Notes: a model not told the origin generated them from the sequence alone. A DNA stretch of 7,344 nucleotides from Planctomycetota bacterium (GCA_947455805.1 CANGSN010000143.1:1-7344); one strand, 5' to 3'. Shown: positions 1-6,028, counted from the stretch's first letter. Translations and numbers: made by a program.

Positions 1-182
1 CCAGCCGCTGCTGCGCGCTGCACCAGCGCCGCGACCGTCTGCAGCCGACGCCGACGGTCGATCGGCTCGGTCAGGAACTCGTCGCAGCCGGCGGCGAGGC
101 ACAGGTCGCGATCGCTGGCCACCGCGTTCGCGGTCAGCGCCACGATCGGTGCGCGCACGCCGAGCCGCCGCAGCTCGCGCGT
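1..182 (-). pseudogene. C-terminal part of a response-regulator receiver (REC) domain, 5'-truncated, running off the left edge
   Basis: Reading leftward from base 182, the minus strand encodes about 60 residues that match the second half of a CheY-like receiver domain. It begins TRELRRLG, then PIVALTANA (the beta-4 strand with the conserved switch Thr), then a helix and the AAGCDEFLTEPID segment. Such segments are typical of receiver domains attached to hybrid histidine kinases. The usual TKP lysine is replaced by Glu (TEP). The first half of the domain, including the acidic pocket, the phospho-acceptor Asp and the MPxMDG loop, cannot be read in this frame upstream of base 182. The frame stays open but the residues are no longer receiver-like, and no convincing start is seen. 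The 3' end lies outside the window. I infer a truncated, probably non-functional remnant; a sequencing frameshift near 185-225 is the alternative. The domain call is firm, the pseudogene call less so. Confidence 0.62.
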
Positions 183-245
183 GGGGGTGACCGTGTGCGG
201 CAGGCGCCGGCATCGACGTCGGGGCGAGGTCGGCTGACTACGGGA

Positions 246-257
246 CCCCCTAGGGGG
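246..257. repeat. Perfect 12-bp palindrome CCCCCTAGGGGG
   Basis: Five C, TA, then five G form an uninterrupted palindrome. It lies in the short stretch between the truncated receiver domain (minus strand) and the truncated nucleotidyltransferase (plus strand). Its central TAG (251-253) is the in-frame stop immediately upstream of the ATG at 260. It could be a recombination or junction scar, a binding site, or an assembly-join artefact; nothing else here decides between these. Confidence 0.55.
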
Positions 258-259
258 CG

Positions 260-379
260 ATGACTGCTCATGACGTGATCGGCGGCGGACTCACGCTGTC
301 GACGGCGGAGTGGCTGGACCTGCGAACCAAGGATCGACGCATCGTGGCCGAGATCGATCGCGACGGACTACCGCTGTGA
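260..379 (+). pseudogene. Probable C-terminal remnant of a minimal nucleotidyltransferase (MNT) paired with a HEPN gene
   Basis: An ATG at 260 opens a 39-codon frame ending at TGA 377-379. The translation contains TAEWLDLRTKDRRIVAEIDRDGLPL-like segments. The TxEW helix and the closing (V/I)xxEIxRDGxxL resemble the last ~35 residues of small DNA-polymerase-beta-type nucleotidyltransferases that precede HEPN genes. The catalytic GSxxxG...DxD part is absent, and an in-frame TAG (251-253) closes the frame just upstream, so the piece cannot be catalytic. Its stop overlaps the GTG start of the HEPN gene (GTGA, 376-379), the close coupling usual for MNT-HEPN toxin-antitoxin pairs. The family call is inferred from the C-terminal pattern plus this context. 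It might instead be a short unrelated leader peptide. Confidence 0.45.
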
Positions 380-786
380 ACGATCCAGCCCAACGGCGCA
401 ACATCGCGGAGTCCCTGGCACGCGCCGCCCAGGCACTGGCAGTTGCCGATGCGGCGCTGGCCATCGGCGGCACGGCCGACGCCGTGTCCCTCACCTACCA
501 TGCGGCCCTGCACTACCTGCGCGCGCGGCTGTTCGCGCGATGGCTGGATCCGCGCAGCCATCCGGGCGCCCACCACCTGTTCAACCAGGAGTTCGTGCGC
601 TCGGGACTGTTCCCGCCCAAGGTGAACAAACTGCTCGCAGCGTTGCAGCGCATGCGCGAGCAGGCGGACTACGACCCAGGAATGCTGTTCGACGCCGAAG
701 ATGCACGCGAGCAGATCGCCGAGGTGCGCGCCCTCGGCGACCGGGCAACCGCGATTCTCTGGAGCGAGCGGTGGCTCGACCCGTGA
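376..786 (+). CDS. HEPN-domain protein (UPF0332-like), likely orphaned partner of a nucleotidyltransferase
   Basis: A 136-residue, mostly helical protein with HEPN family features. Residues 36-51 (AVSLTYHAALHYLRAR) sit where the family has its AYYAxFHAAxxLL helix. Residues 61-80 (SHPGAHHLF...FVRSGLFP) match the 'THxGxxxxFxxxFVxxGLxP' stretch, and REQADYDP (94-101) matches the conserved R-x-x-ADY segment. HEPN proteins of this type usually form an operon with an MNT partner and act as toxin-antitoxin or nucleotide-binding pairs. GTG 376 was chosen as start because it overlaps the upstream stop (GTGA) and gives a normal family length. An ATG at 310 in the same frame would extend into the overlapping reading frame and add Arg-rich residues without family character. 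No strong Shine-Dalgarno is visible, consistent with translational coupling. The next gene is convergent, 33 bases away. The partner appears truncated, so regulation and activity are uncertain. Confidence 0.8.
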   Translation: MNDPAQRRNIAESLARAAQALAVADAALAIGGTADAVSLTYHAALHYLRARLFARWLDPRSHPGAHHLFNQEFVRSGLFPPKVNKLLAALQRMREQADYDPGMLFDAEDAREQIAEVRALGDRATAILWSERWLDP

Positions 787-819
787 GTCGGTGCGCGTAT
801 CGACACGAACGGATCGTCG

Positions 820-1836
820 CTACGCCAGGTCGCTGTCGCCGAGCGTGTACCACCAGTCGGTCTGCAGCACCGGCTCGGTGAGCGGCGAACCGGTGATCAA
901 GTACACCAACCGCCGCTCGAGCCAGTTCGCCGACGCCGTCTTCACGAAGCCGCGCGCTTCGAGCGCGCGCCACTCGACCGACCACTCGGGGAACACCGTC
1001 ATCAACCGCTGCCGGCCTTCCTGCTGCGCGCGCAGCGACGCCGCGTGCAGCAGCGCATCGCAGGCACCCGCGTCGTTCTCCGCCGCCATCCAGTCGGCGA
1101 TCGTCGCCGCATCGGGCGCCAGGCCGGAGCCCGGCTTCAGCACCAGGAACCCCACCAGATAGCCAGCGCGGCGCGCGGTCCACAGCTCGTAGTCGGCGCG
1201 CGCCGGGTTCTGCACGTAGCGCCAGTCGAGGTAGCCGTGGTCGCGGCGCAGCAGCAGGCGCTTCTCGCGGCGCACGCGCGCATAGAGCCCGTCGATGTCG
1301 GCGGGCACGGCGTGCACACGTTCGACGGTGAGCCCCGCGGGCAATGGCACCGGCGGCAGCGCCACGTCGCGGATCAGGAAGTCGATGCCGCGCAGGAAGT
1401 GGTACTCGAGGTAGCGCGTGCCGATGCGGAACGCGGCGTCGACCGGGAAGCCGTAGAGCACCGCGTCGCCGATGGCCCGACTGTGCGCCGAGAACGGCAG
1501 GCCGGTGACGACGAACGCGCCGGGGCGCTTCAGGCCAGCGCGCCAGTCCGGATGCGTCATCGAGTCGACGCAGTGCACGAAGACCTGTTCGCCGCACGGC
1601 GTGTCGGCGCGCAGCGGCACGCCGGCGTACTGCGAGACGACGGTGCCGTCCGGCGCCACCGCCAGCGACATGCGGTGGCCCATCGGGTTCTGCAGGTACT
1701 GCCAGCGCCACTGTTCGAGCGTGCGGTCGACGAAGCCCGGCCCGCAGACTTCGCGGAACACGCGGTTGAACGTCGCCAGGATCGCGTGCTCGTCGCCCGG
1801 CTGGTACGGACGGATGGTGAGTTCGGGCAGGCTCAT
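820..1836 (-). CDS. GNAT-family N-acetyltransferase with two lobes
   Basis: A 338-residue soluble protein with the look of large two-lobed GNAT acyltransferases. The N-terminus reads LTIRPYQPGDEHAILATFNRVF (beta-1 and alpha-1 of a GNAT fold, residues 6-27). It is followed by WRWQYLQNPMG (43-53) and a strand at about 56-75 (MSLAVAPDGTVVSQYAGVPL). A second lobe starts near 170 and contains YLDWRYVQNP (202-211), then ELWTARRAGYLVGFLVL (217-233). The protein ends WWYTLGDSDLA. Proteins of this type transfer acyl groups from CoA to amines or sugars; the substrate cannot be read from sequence. The ATG overlaps the stop of the phosphorylase gene (ATGA, 1836-1833), so it is the third gene of the transporter-phosphorylase operon and probably translationally coupled. 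It contains no membrane segment or signal peptide. The family call is fairly sure; the role is unknown. Confidence 0.78.
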   Translation of the reverse strand: MSLPELTIRPYQPGDEHAILATFNRVFREVCGPGFVDRTLEQWRWQYLQNPMGHRMSLAVAPDGTVVSQYAGVPLRADTPCGEQVFVHCVDSMTHPDWRAGLKRPGAFVVTGLPFSAHSRAIGDAVLYGFPVDAAFRIGTRYLEYHFLRGIDFLIRDVALPPVPLPAGLTVERVHAVPADIDGLYARVRREKRLLLRRDHGYLDWRYVQNPARADYELWTARRAGYLVGFLVLKPGSGLAPDAATIADWMAAENDAGACDALLHAASLRAQQEGRQRLMTVFPEWSVEWRALEARGFVKTASANWLERRLVYLITGSPLTEPVLQTDWWYTLGDSDLA

Positions 1837-2660
1837 GCCAACCGCCGGCAGAAGTCGGTGACCAGGGTCGTCAGCTGCGCCGCCGCCTGCTTGCCGGCGG
1901 CGACCACTTCGTCGTGTGCCAACGGCACCGGCGAGATGCCGGCGGCGAGGTTGGTGATCAGCGACAGGCCGGCGACCTCGGCGCCCATCGCGTTGAGTGC
2001 CATCGCTTCGTGCACGGTGCTCATGCCGACCGCATCGGCACCGAGCGTGCGCAACATGCGGATCTCGGCCGGCGTCTCGTACGACGGTCCGAGCAGGCCG
2101 GCGTAGACGCCGGGCCGCAGCCTGGCACCGGTGGCCTGCAGCAGCTGCGACAAGCGTGGCGAGTAGACGCGCGTCTGGTCGGGAAAACGCGGCCCGAACG
2201 CCGGTTCGTGCGAGCCGACCAGCGGCGACTGGCCGGTCAGGTTCAGGTGGTCGCGCAGCACCATCAGGTCGCCGGCCATCATGTCGTCGGCGATGCCGCC
2301 GGCGGCGTTGGTCAGCAGGAACGACGGCACGGCGAGGCGCCGCAGCGTGCGCACCGCGCGCACGACCTCGGCTGGCCGCCAGCCTTCGTAGAGGTGCACA
2401 CGCCCCGACAGGCACGCGACCTTGGCACCGCCGACGGTGCCGACGACGAGGTCGCCGCCGTGGCCTTCGACGTGCGGCTTCGGCCAGCCGGGCACCTCGG
2501 CGAACGGCACCACGGTGGCGTTCTGCACCTGCTTCGCGAAGTCCTTCAGGCCGCTGCCGAGCACGAGCCCGAGGCGCAGGCCGTTCGCGGCGGCGCCGAG
2601 GCGCTGGCGCAGGAACGCGGTGGCCTGGTCGACGAGGGAGAGTTCGTTCTGGGTCTGCAT
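1833..2660 (-). CDS. punA: Purine nucleoside phosphorylase, type I trimeric family
   Basis: A 275-residue cytoplasmic enzyme predicted to split purine (deoxy)nucleosides with phosphate into free base and (deoxy)ribose-1-phosphate. The trimeric PNP motifs appear in order: phosphate-binding GSGL (35-38), EGHGG (65-69), GRVHLYEG (86-93), LTNAAGG (116-122), GPSYETPAE (191-199), VGMST (211-215) and LITN (234-237). By comparison with human PNP, Tyr194/Glu195, Met213 and Asn237 fall at the positions of Phe200/Glu201, Met219 and Asn243, with identical Glu-to-Asn spacing. His249 in AHDEVVAAGKQAA matches His257. The Glu/Asn pair is the signature for 6-oxopurines (inosine, guanosine). Length is normal for the family. 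ATG 2660 was chosen because it gives a standard N-terminus; no Shine-Dalgarno precedes it. It lies 77 bases after the nucleoside transporter and overlaps the acetyltransferase start by 4 bases. The function is firm; the symbol is used loosely, since bacterial names for this family vary. Confidence 0.95.
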   Translation of the reverse strand: MQTQNELSLVDQATAFLRQRLGAAANGLRLGLVLGSGLKDFAKQVQNATVVPFAEVPGWPKPHVEGHGGDLVVGTVGGAKVACLSGRVHLYEGWRPAEVVRAVRTLRRLAVPSFLLTNAAGGIADDMMAGDLMVLRDHLNLTGQSPLVGSHEPAFGPRFPDQTRVYSPRLSQLLQATGARLRPGVYAGLLGPSYETPAEIRMLRTLGADAVGMSTVHEAMALNAMGAEVAGLSLITNLAAGISPVPLAHDEVVAAGKQAAAQLTTLVTDFCRRLA

Positions 2661-2737
2661 CGGGAGGACGTGGGGCCGCGGCGCGCTCGGCGACCGCGGG
2701 CGAGGTGCCAGGGGAAGGAACGCGGTGGCACGACCGT

Positions 2738-3976
2738 TCAGCCCTCGCTGCCGAGCACGCCGGCGACACACGCCGTCATGCAGGTGGCGAGAGCGCCGCC
2801 GAACATCGCGCGCAGGCCGAGTTTCGCCAGATCCGAGCGGCGCTCCGGCGCGATCGCGCCGAGGCCGCCGACCTGGATCGCGACGCTGCCGATGTTGGCG
2901 AAGCCGCACAGCGCGAAGCTGGCGATCATCGCCGTGCGCGGGCTGATGGACTTGTTGGCGATCATCGGCCCGAGGTCGCTGTAGGCGACCAGCTCGGTGA
3001 CGGCGATCTTGGTGCCGAGCAACTGCGCGAGCGTGTAGATCTCGTTCCCGGGCACTCCCATGACCGCGGCGATGGGATAGAAGGCGATGGCGAGGCCGCC
3101 CTTCACCGACCAGGCGCTGTTCACCATGCCGAGCCCGGCGTCGAGAACGGCGACGAGCCCAAGGAACGCGATCAGCATCGCGCCGACGTTCAGTGCCAGC
3201 TTGAGGCCGTCCGCGGCGCCGGCCGCGGCAGCCTCGACGACGTTGCCGTAGGCCTCGGCCTCGACCTTGCCGACGCTGCCCATGGTCTCGCTGCGCTCGG
3301 TCTCCGGCCACAGGATCTTGGTGCAGATCAGCCCGGCCGGCACCGCCATCACCGAACCGACCATCAGGTGGCCGGCGCTGATGCCGAAGCTGACATAGAG
3401 GGCGAACACGCCGCCGGCGATGGTCGCGAAGCCTCCGACCATGATCGCGTGCAGCTCGCTCATGGTCATGCCCTTCAGGAACGGCTTGATCAGCAGCGGC
3501 GCCTCGGTCTGGCCGACGAACACGTTCGCACAGGCGGACAACGACTCGCTGCCGGAGGTGCCGAGCAGGCGCACCATCACGCGCGCCATCTGCCGCACGA
3601 TCCACTGCATCACACCGAGGTGGTAGAGCACCGCCATGAAGCTGCTGAAGAAGATCAGCGTCGGCAGCACCATGAAGGCGAACAGGAAACCCTTCTTGGC
3701 GCCGAACACCGATTCGGTGCGATCCGCCATCGCCAACGACCCGAACACGAACTCGCTGCCGCCCTGGGCCAGCTTCAGGAAGGCGTCGACCCGCCCGCCG
3801 AACCACTGCAGCGCCTGGTTGCCGGCCTCCCAGTAGAGAAAGGTGAAGCCGAGCACCGCCTGCAGCACCAGGCCGACACCGACCAGCCGCCACGGGATCG
3901 CCTTGCGGTTCCTGGAGAAGGCGAAGCAGATCGCGAGCATCACCGCGATTCCGCACAGCGAGACGAGGCGCAGCAT
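2738..3976 (-). CDS. nupC: Concentrative nucleoside transporter (CNT/NupC family)
   Basis: A 412-residue inner-membrane protein with several hydrophobic segments (about 3-20, 30-48, 97-120, 177-199, 204-221, 262-284, 345-375, 388-408). It is predicted to take up nucleosides by cation symport. The diagnostic CNT segments are present: GTSGSESLSACANVF (139-153) running into GQTEAPLLIKPF (155-166), and the C-terminal CGFANIGS...IQVGGLG (357-373). In the Vibrio cholerae CNT structure, Gln/Thr/Glu of GQTE and the Asn/Ser of the FANxxS loop bind the nucleoside. The matching residues here are Gln156, Thr157, Glu158, Asn361 and Ser364; Glu328 in TELVAY is probably the second nucleoside-binding Glu. 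GQTEAPL is the form found in Na+-coupled members, so Na+ coupling is likely but unproven. Length is typical of bacterial CNTs. It is the first gene of the minus-strand operon feeding the phosphorylase. No clear Shine-Dalgarno precedes the ATG at 3976. Confidence 0.94.
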   Translation of the reverse strand: MLRLVSLCGIAVMLAICFAFSRNRKAIPWRLVGVGLVLQAVLGFTFLYWEAGNQALQWFGGRVDAFLKLAQGGSEFVFGSLAMADRTESVFGAKKGFLFAFMVLPTLIFFSSFMAVLYHLGVMQWIVRQMARVMVRLLGTSGSESLSACANVFVGQTEAPLLIKPFLKGMTMSELHAIMVGGFATIAGGVFALYVSFGISAGHLMVGSVMAVPAGLICTKILWPETERSETMGSVGKVEAEAYGNVVEAAAAGAADGLKLALNVGAMLIAFLGLVAVLDAGLGMVNSAWSVKGGLAIAFYPIAAVMGVPGNEIYTLAQLLGTKIAVTELVAYSDLGPMIANKSISPRTAMIASFALCGFANIGSVAIQVGGLGAIAPERRSDLAKLGLRAMFGGALATCMTACVAGVLGSEG

Positions 3977-4320
3977 GGCGCCGGCAAGGGTTACGGCCGG
4001 CGGCGAACGGCGGCAAGCAGCAAGTCGCGGCAGCGTTCGGACGGCGGCTGGGCCGTGTGAGAGCCGCTGCGCGAGGGCCCAACCGGCGGGTGGCGACGCC
4101 GAGCAGCCGGCGAGCCGACACCCCGGCGGCGGACCGACGGGGCAACTTTCCCGCCATTGTCATGCGCCAAACCCGGTTGCCCTCGGCCGCCGGTGGTATA
4201 CACGCGCCGTCGAAGAGCCCGGGTTCCCCATGCCAGGGGTGGAACGCGGCATGCGTGCCCGACCCTTCGTCGTCCTGTCCCATGCGTCGGCTCCATGCCC
4301 CGGCAGTCGGCGCGCCCCTT

Positions 4321-4342
4321 CTCGCAATGCGCGCATTGCGAG
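4321..4342. promoter_or_regulatory. Perfect 22-bp palindrome upstream of the di-haem peroxidase gene
   Basis: The half-site CTCGCAATGCG is followed at once by its exact reverse complement, giving 22 bases without mismatch. It ends 8 bases before the TAGGAG ribosome binding site and 22 bases before the ATG at 4365. As DNA it could be the operator of a dimeric repressor acting on the peroxidase gene, or on both divergent units. As RNA it would fold into a 9-bp stem with a CGCG loop beside the ribosome binding site. No U-tract follows, so an intrinsic terminator is unlikely. The structure is certain; the role is inferred. Confidence 0.6.
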
Positions 4343-4352
4343 GTCTCAGGTA

Positions 4353-4356
4353 GGAG
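4353..4356 (+). promoter_or_regulatory. Ribosome binding site GGAG for the peroxidase gene
   Basis: GGAG within TAGGAGTTTG lies 8 bases before the ATG at 4365. It fixes that ATG as the start in an otherwise long open upstream frame, in agreement with the signal peptide that begins there. Confidence 0.75.
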
Positions 4357-4364
4357 TTTGCCCG

Positions 4365-6011
4365 ATGCTACGTGCCATCGCACCGATCGTGCTGTCCGCC
4401 GCTGCGGTCGTCGCCCAGACCAACTTCCCGCCGCCTCCGCAGCCGGCTTCGAATCCGTCGACGCCAGCAAAGGAGCTGCTCGGCATGGCGCTGTTCTTCG
4501 AGGAACAGCTGTCCTCGACCAACACCGTCGCCTGCGCCACGTGCCACGACTTCGCGCACGGCGGTGCCGACCCGCGCACCAACGCGGCGATCAACGCCGG
4601 CGCCGACCAGATCCGCGGCACGGCCGACGACCAGCGTGGTTCGCCCGGCATCCCGCTGATCTGGAGCAACGGCGAACTACTGCCGCACCCGGCGCACGTG
4701 TTCAAGCCGAACGTCACCACGCGGCGCGCGCCGACGATCGTCAACACCGGCTACCACAAGCACCTGATGTACGACGGCAGCAAGACCAGCCTGGAGCACC
4801 TGGCCGGGGCGCCGCTGTTCAACCCGGTCGAGATGGGTCGCTCGGGACGCACCTGGAGCGAGATCACCAGCAAGCTGTCGAGCGTGCGGCCGCTGGCACT
4901 GGCGAGCAACCTGCCGCAGCGCCTGCAGACGTTCCTCGGCTCCAACAACTACCCGGCCCTGTTCCAGCAGGCGTTCGGCACCACGCAGATCTCGTCGACC
5001 AACATCACGCAGGCGCTCGCGGCCTACATCCGCACGCTGAACAGCGACCAGTCGAAGTGGGACCGTGTGCAGAACGGCCAGGCGACGCTGACGCCGCAGG
5101 AGCAGCTTGGCCTGACGCTGTTCAACGCGCCGGCCAACGGCGCCACGTCGTGCAACACCTGCCACGGTGACTTCGACGCGCGCACGCTGATCGAAGGCCC
5201 GGTGGCCGGCCAGATGACGATGACGACGAGCGGGCCCTACGGCGCGTTCTTCCCGACGCGCCTCGAGTTCCACAACGTCGGCGTGCGGCCGCCGTCGGAG
5301 GACGTGGGCCGCGGTGGCGTCACGCTGACCGCCGCCGACCAGGGCAAGTTCCGCGTCGCCAGCCTGCGCAACGTCGCACTGTCGGCGCCGTACTTCCACA
5401 ATGGCGGCATGGCCACGCTCGGCGACGTCGTCGAGTTCTACAACCGCGGCGGTGACTTCCACGTCAACCAGGCCGCCAACCTGTCCCCGCGCAACTACAC
5501 GTCCGTCGAGAAGGACGCGATCGTGGCGCTGCTGAACACGCTGACCGACCCGCGCCTCCTCGCGGGCACGCAGCCGTTCGACCGGCCGAGGCTCGGCTCG
5601 CAGAACGGCAACATCGTGACGGCGGTCGGCACCGGCCAAACGACCTCCGCCGGCGAACTCGTCGCCACTGCGCCCTACGCGCCGGTACTGGGCGAGCCGC
5701 TGTTCCGCATCACGCTGTCCGGCGCGGCGCCCGGCAGCCTGACCTGGCTGATGTGGGACACCGCCGCGGCGTCGACCACGATGCCGTACAACCTGCAGCT
5801 GGCGCTCAGCCCCGCGTTCCAGGTCTTCGGCATGGGCCCGGCCCAGACGAACTGGATCGTGCCGGGCGTCGGCATGCAGCAGATCCCGATGCCGCTGCCA
5901 AACCAGCCGGTGCTCGCCGGCGCCGAGCTCTATGCGCAGTGGCTGGTGTTCGACGTGACCTCGGCCAATCCGATCCTGACCTCGAACGGCCTGCGCCTCG
6001 AGCTGCAGTGA
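4365..6011 (+). CDS. Exported di-haem cytochrome c peroxidase / MauG-family protein with extra C-terminal module
   Basis: A 548-residue protein. Residues 1-17 form a signal peptide (hydrophobic core, cleavage after AVVA before Gln18), so it acts outside the cytoplasmic membrane. The catalytic part (about 33-395) has two covalent haem sites, CATCH at 57-61 and CNTCH at 263-267. It also has the family's RxAPTIVN (120-127), xxYDG...EM (135-157) and SLRNVALSAPYFHNGG...VVEFYN (333-360) segments. Such enzymes reduce H2O2 or carry out MauG-type oxidations. Against Pseudomonas aeruginosa CcpA, Glu156 matches the active-site Glu114 with no gaps in between. However, Tyr136 stands where the inter-haem Trp94 is, and Tyr359 where Met275 is (Tyr294 in MauG). 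About 30 extra residues lie between the first haem site and the RxAPT segment; His111 is a possible distal ligand. Residues from about 436 form a separate beta-rich module shared with the next gene. The start is set by a GGAG site. The substrate is unknown. Confidence 0.88.
   Translation: MLRAIAPIVLSAAAVVAQTNFPPPPQPASNPSTPAKELLGMALFFEEQLSSTNTVACATCHDFAHGGADPRTNAAINAGADQIRGTADDQRGSPGIPLIWSNGELLPHPAHVFKPNVTTRRAPTIVNTGYHKHLMYDGSKTSLEHLAGAPLFNPVEMGRSGRTWSEITSKLSSVRPLALASNLPQRLQTFLGSNNYPALFQQAFGTTQISSTNITQALAAYIRTLNSDQSKWDRVQNGQATLTPQEQLGLTLFNAPANGATSCNTCHGDFDARTLIEGPVAGQMTMTTSGPYGAFFPTRLEFHNVGVRPPSEDVGRGGVTLTAADQGKFRVASLRNVALSAPYFHNGGMATLGDVVEFYNRGGDFHVNQAANLSPRNYTSVEKDAIVALLNTLTDPRLLAGTQPFDRPRLGSQNGNIVTAVGTGQTTSAGELVATAPYAPVLGEPLFRITLSGAAPGSLTWLMWDTAAASTTMPYNLQLALSPAFQVFGMGPAQTNWIVPGVGMQQIPMPLPNQPVLAGAELYAQWLVFDVTSANPILTSNGLRLELQ
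5670..6008 (+). other. C-terminal beta-rich module of the peroxidase-like protein
   Basis: Residues about 436-548 lie outside the di-haem peroxidase fold. They open with GxxLFRITLSGAAPG (443-457), contain a Gly/Pro-rich middle (FGMGPA, 488-493) and end with PNQPVLAGAELYAQWLVFD (512-530) and a final SNGLRLEL strand. The 19-residue segment 512-530 is identical at 11 positions, without gaps, to residues 338-356 of the next protein. I recognise the general type from planctomycete secreted proteins, but its function (surface attachment, sorting or complex formation) is not established. Confidence 0.6.
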
Positions 6012-6028
6012 CCCGAGCTGCAGTGACC
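5999..6028 (+). repeat. 15-bp perfect tandem duplication across the peroxidase stop codon
   Basis: CGAGCTGCAGTGACC occurs at 5999-6013 and again at once at 6014-6028. The unit contains the stop codon (TGA 6009-6011) and is a multiple of three, so a second in-frame TGA follows at 6024-6026. A short slippage duplication is the simplest origin. It leaves the encoded C-terminus unchanged. Confidence 0.9.

Larger units (their letters stand above)
3977..4364. other. Divergent intergenic region between the purine-salvage operon and the peroxidase gene
   Basis: These 388 bases separate two divergently transcribed units and should hold both promoters. No credible gene was found. TATACA at 4197-4202 (inside GTATAC) is the best -10-like element, but no well-spaced -35 partner exists (TTGCCC at 4177-4182 is only 14 bases away). 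TTGTCA at 4157-4162 looks like a -35 box but has no -10 about 17 bases on. The clearest structure is the perfect palindrome at 4321-4342. The half next to the transporter gene (3977-4150) is very GC-rich and shows nothing specific. Confidence 0.5.

Noticed and set aside
553..576. R-x5-H in the HEPN protein (Arg60 to His66) as the catalytic HEPN RNase motif
   Set aside because: It formally fits R-x4-6-H but lies in the conserved 'THxG' loop region, not where the RNase motif of toxic HEPN proteins is found, so it is not evidence of RNase activity.
787..819. Terminator between the convergent HEPN and acetyltransferase genes
   Set aside because: The 33-base gap shows no stem-loop of useful length and no T-run on either strand.
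581..1711. Minus-strand open frame across the HEPN gene and the acetyltransferase
   Set aside because: It is out of frame with both real genes and reads as Arg/Ala-rich sequence without motifs.
2705..2731. Inverted repeat GTGCCA/TGGCAC between the transporter and phosphorylase
   Set aside because: Only 6 bp with a 15-base loop and no U-tract, which is expected by chance in such GC-rich sequence.
1837..2769. N-terminal extension of the acetyltransferase frame beyond 1836
   Set aside because: The extended part is compositionally biased and lies over the phosphorylase. The ATG at 1836 gives a normal GNAT N-terminus and an ATGA overlap.
1997..4060. Long plus-strand open frame opposite the transporter and phosphorylase
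   Set aside because: Low-complexity Arg/His/Asp-rich translation opposite two confidently identified genes; no ribosome binding site or domain.
4157..4202. Promoter from TTGTCA (4157-4162) and TATACA (4197-4202)
   Set aside because: The boxes are 34 bases apart, twice the usual spacing. Neither has a good partner at 16-18 bases.
2661..4283. N-terminal extension of the phosphorylase frame beyond 2660
   Set aside because: The frame stays open upstream only because of high GC; it overlaps the transporter in another frame. The family N-terminus begins at 2660.
3843..4364. N-terminal extension of the peroxidase frame upstream of 4365
   Set aside because: The signal peptide and ribosome binding site both point to 4365. 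The upstream residues are Arg/Pro-rich and run across the intergenic palindrome and into the transporter.
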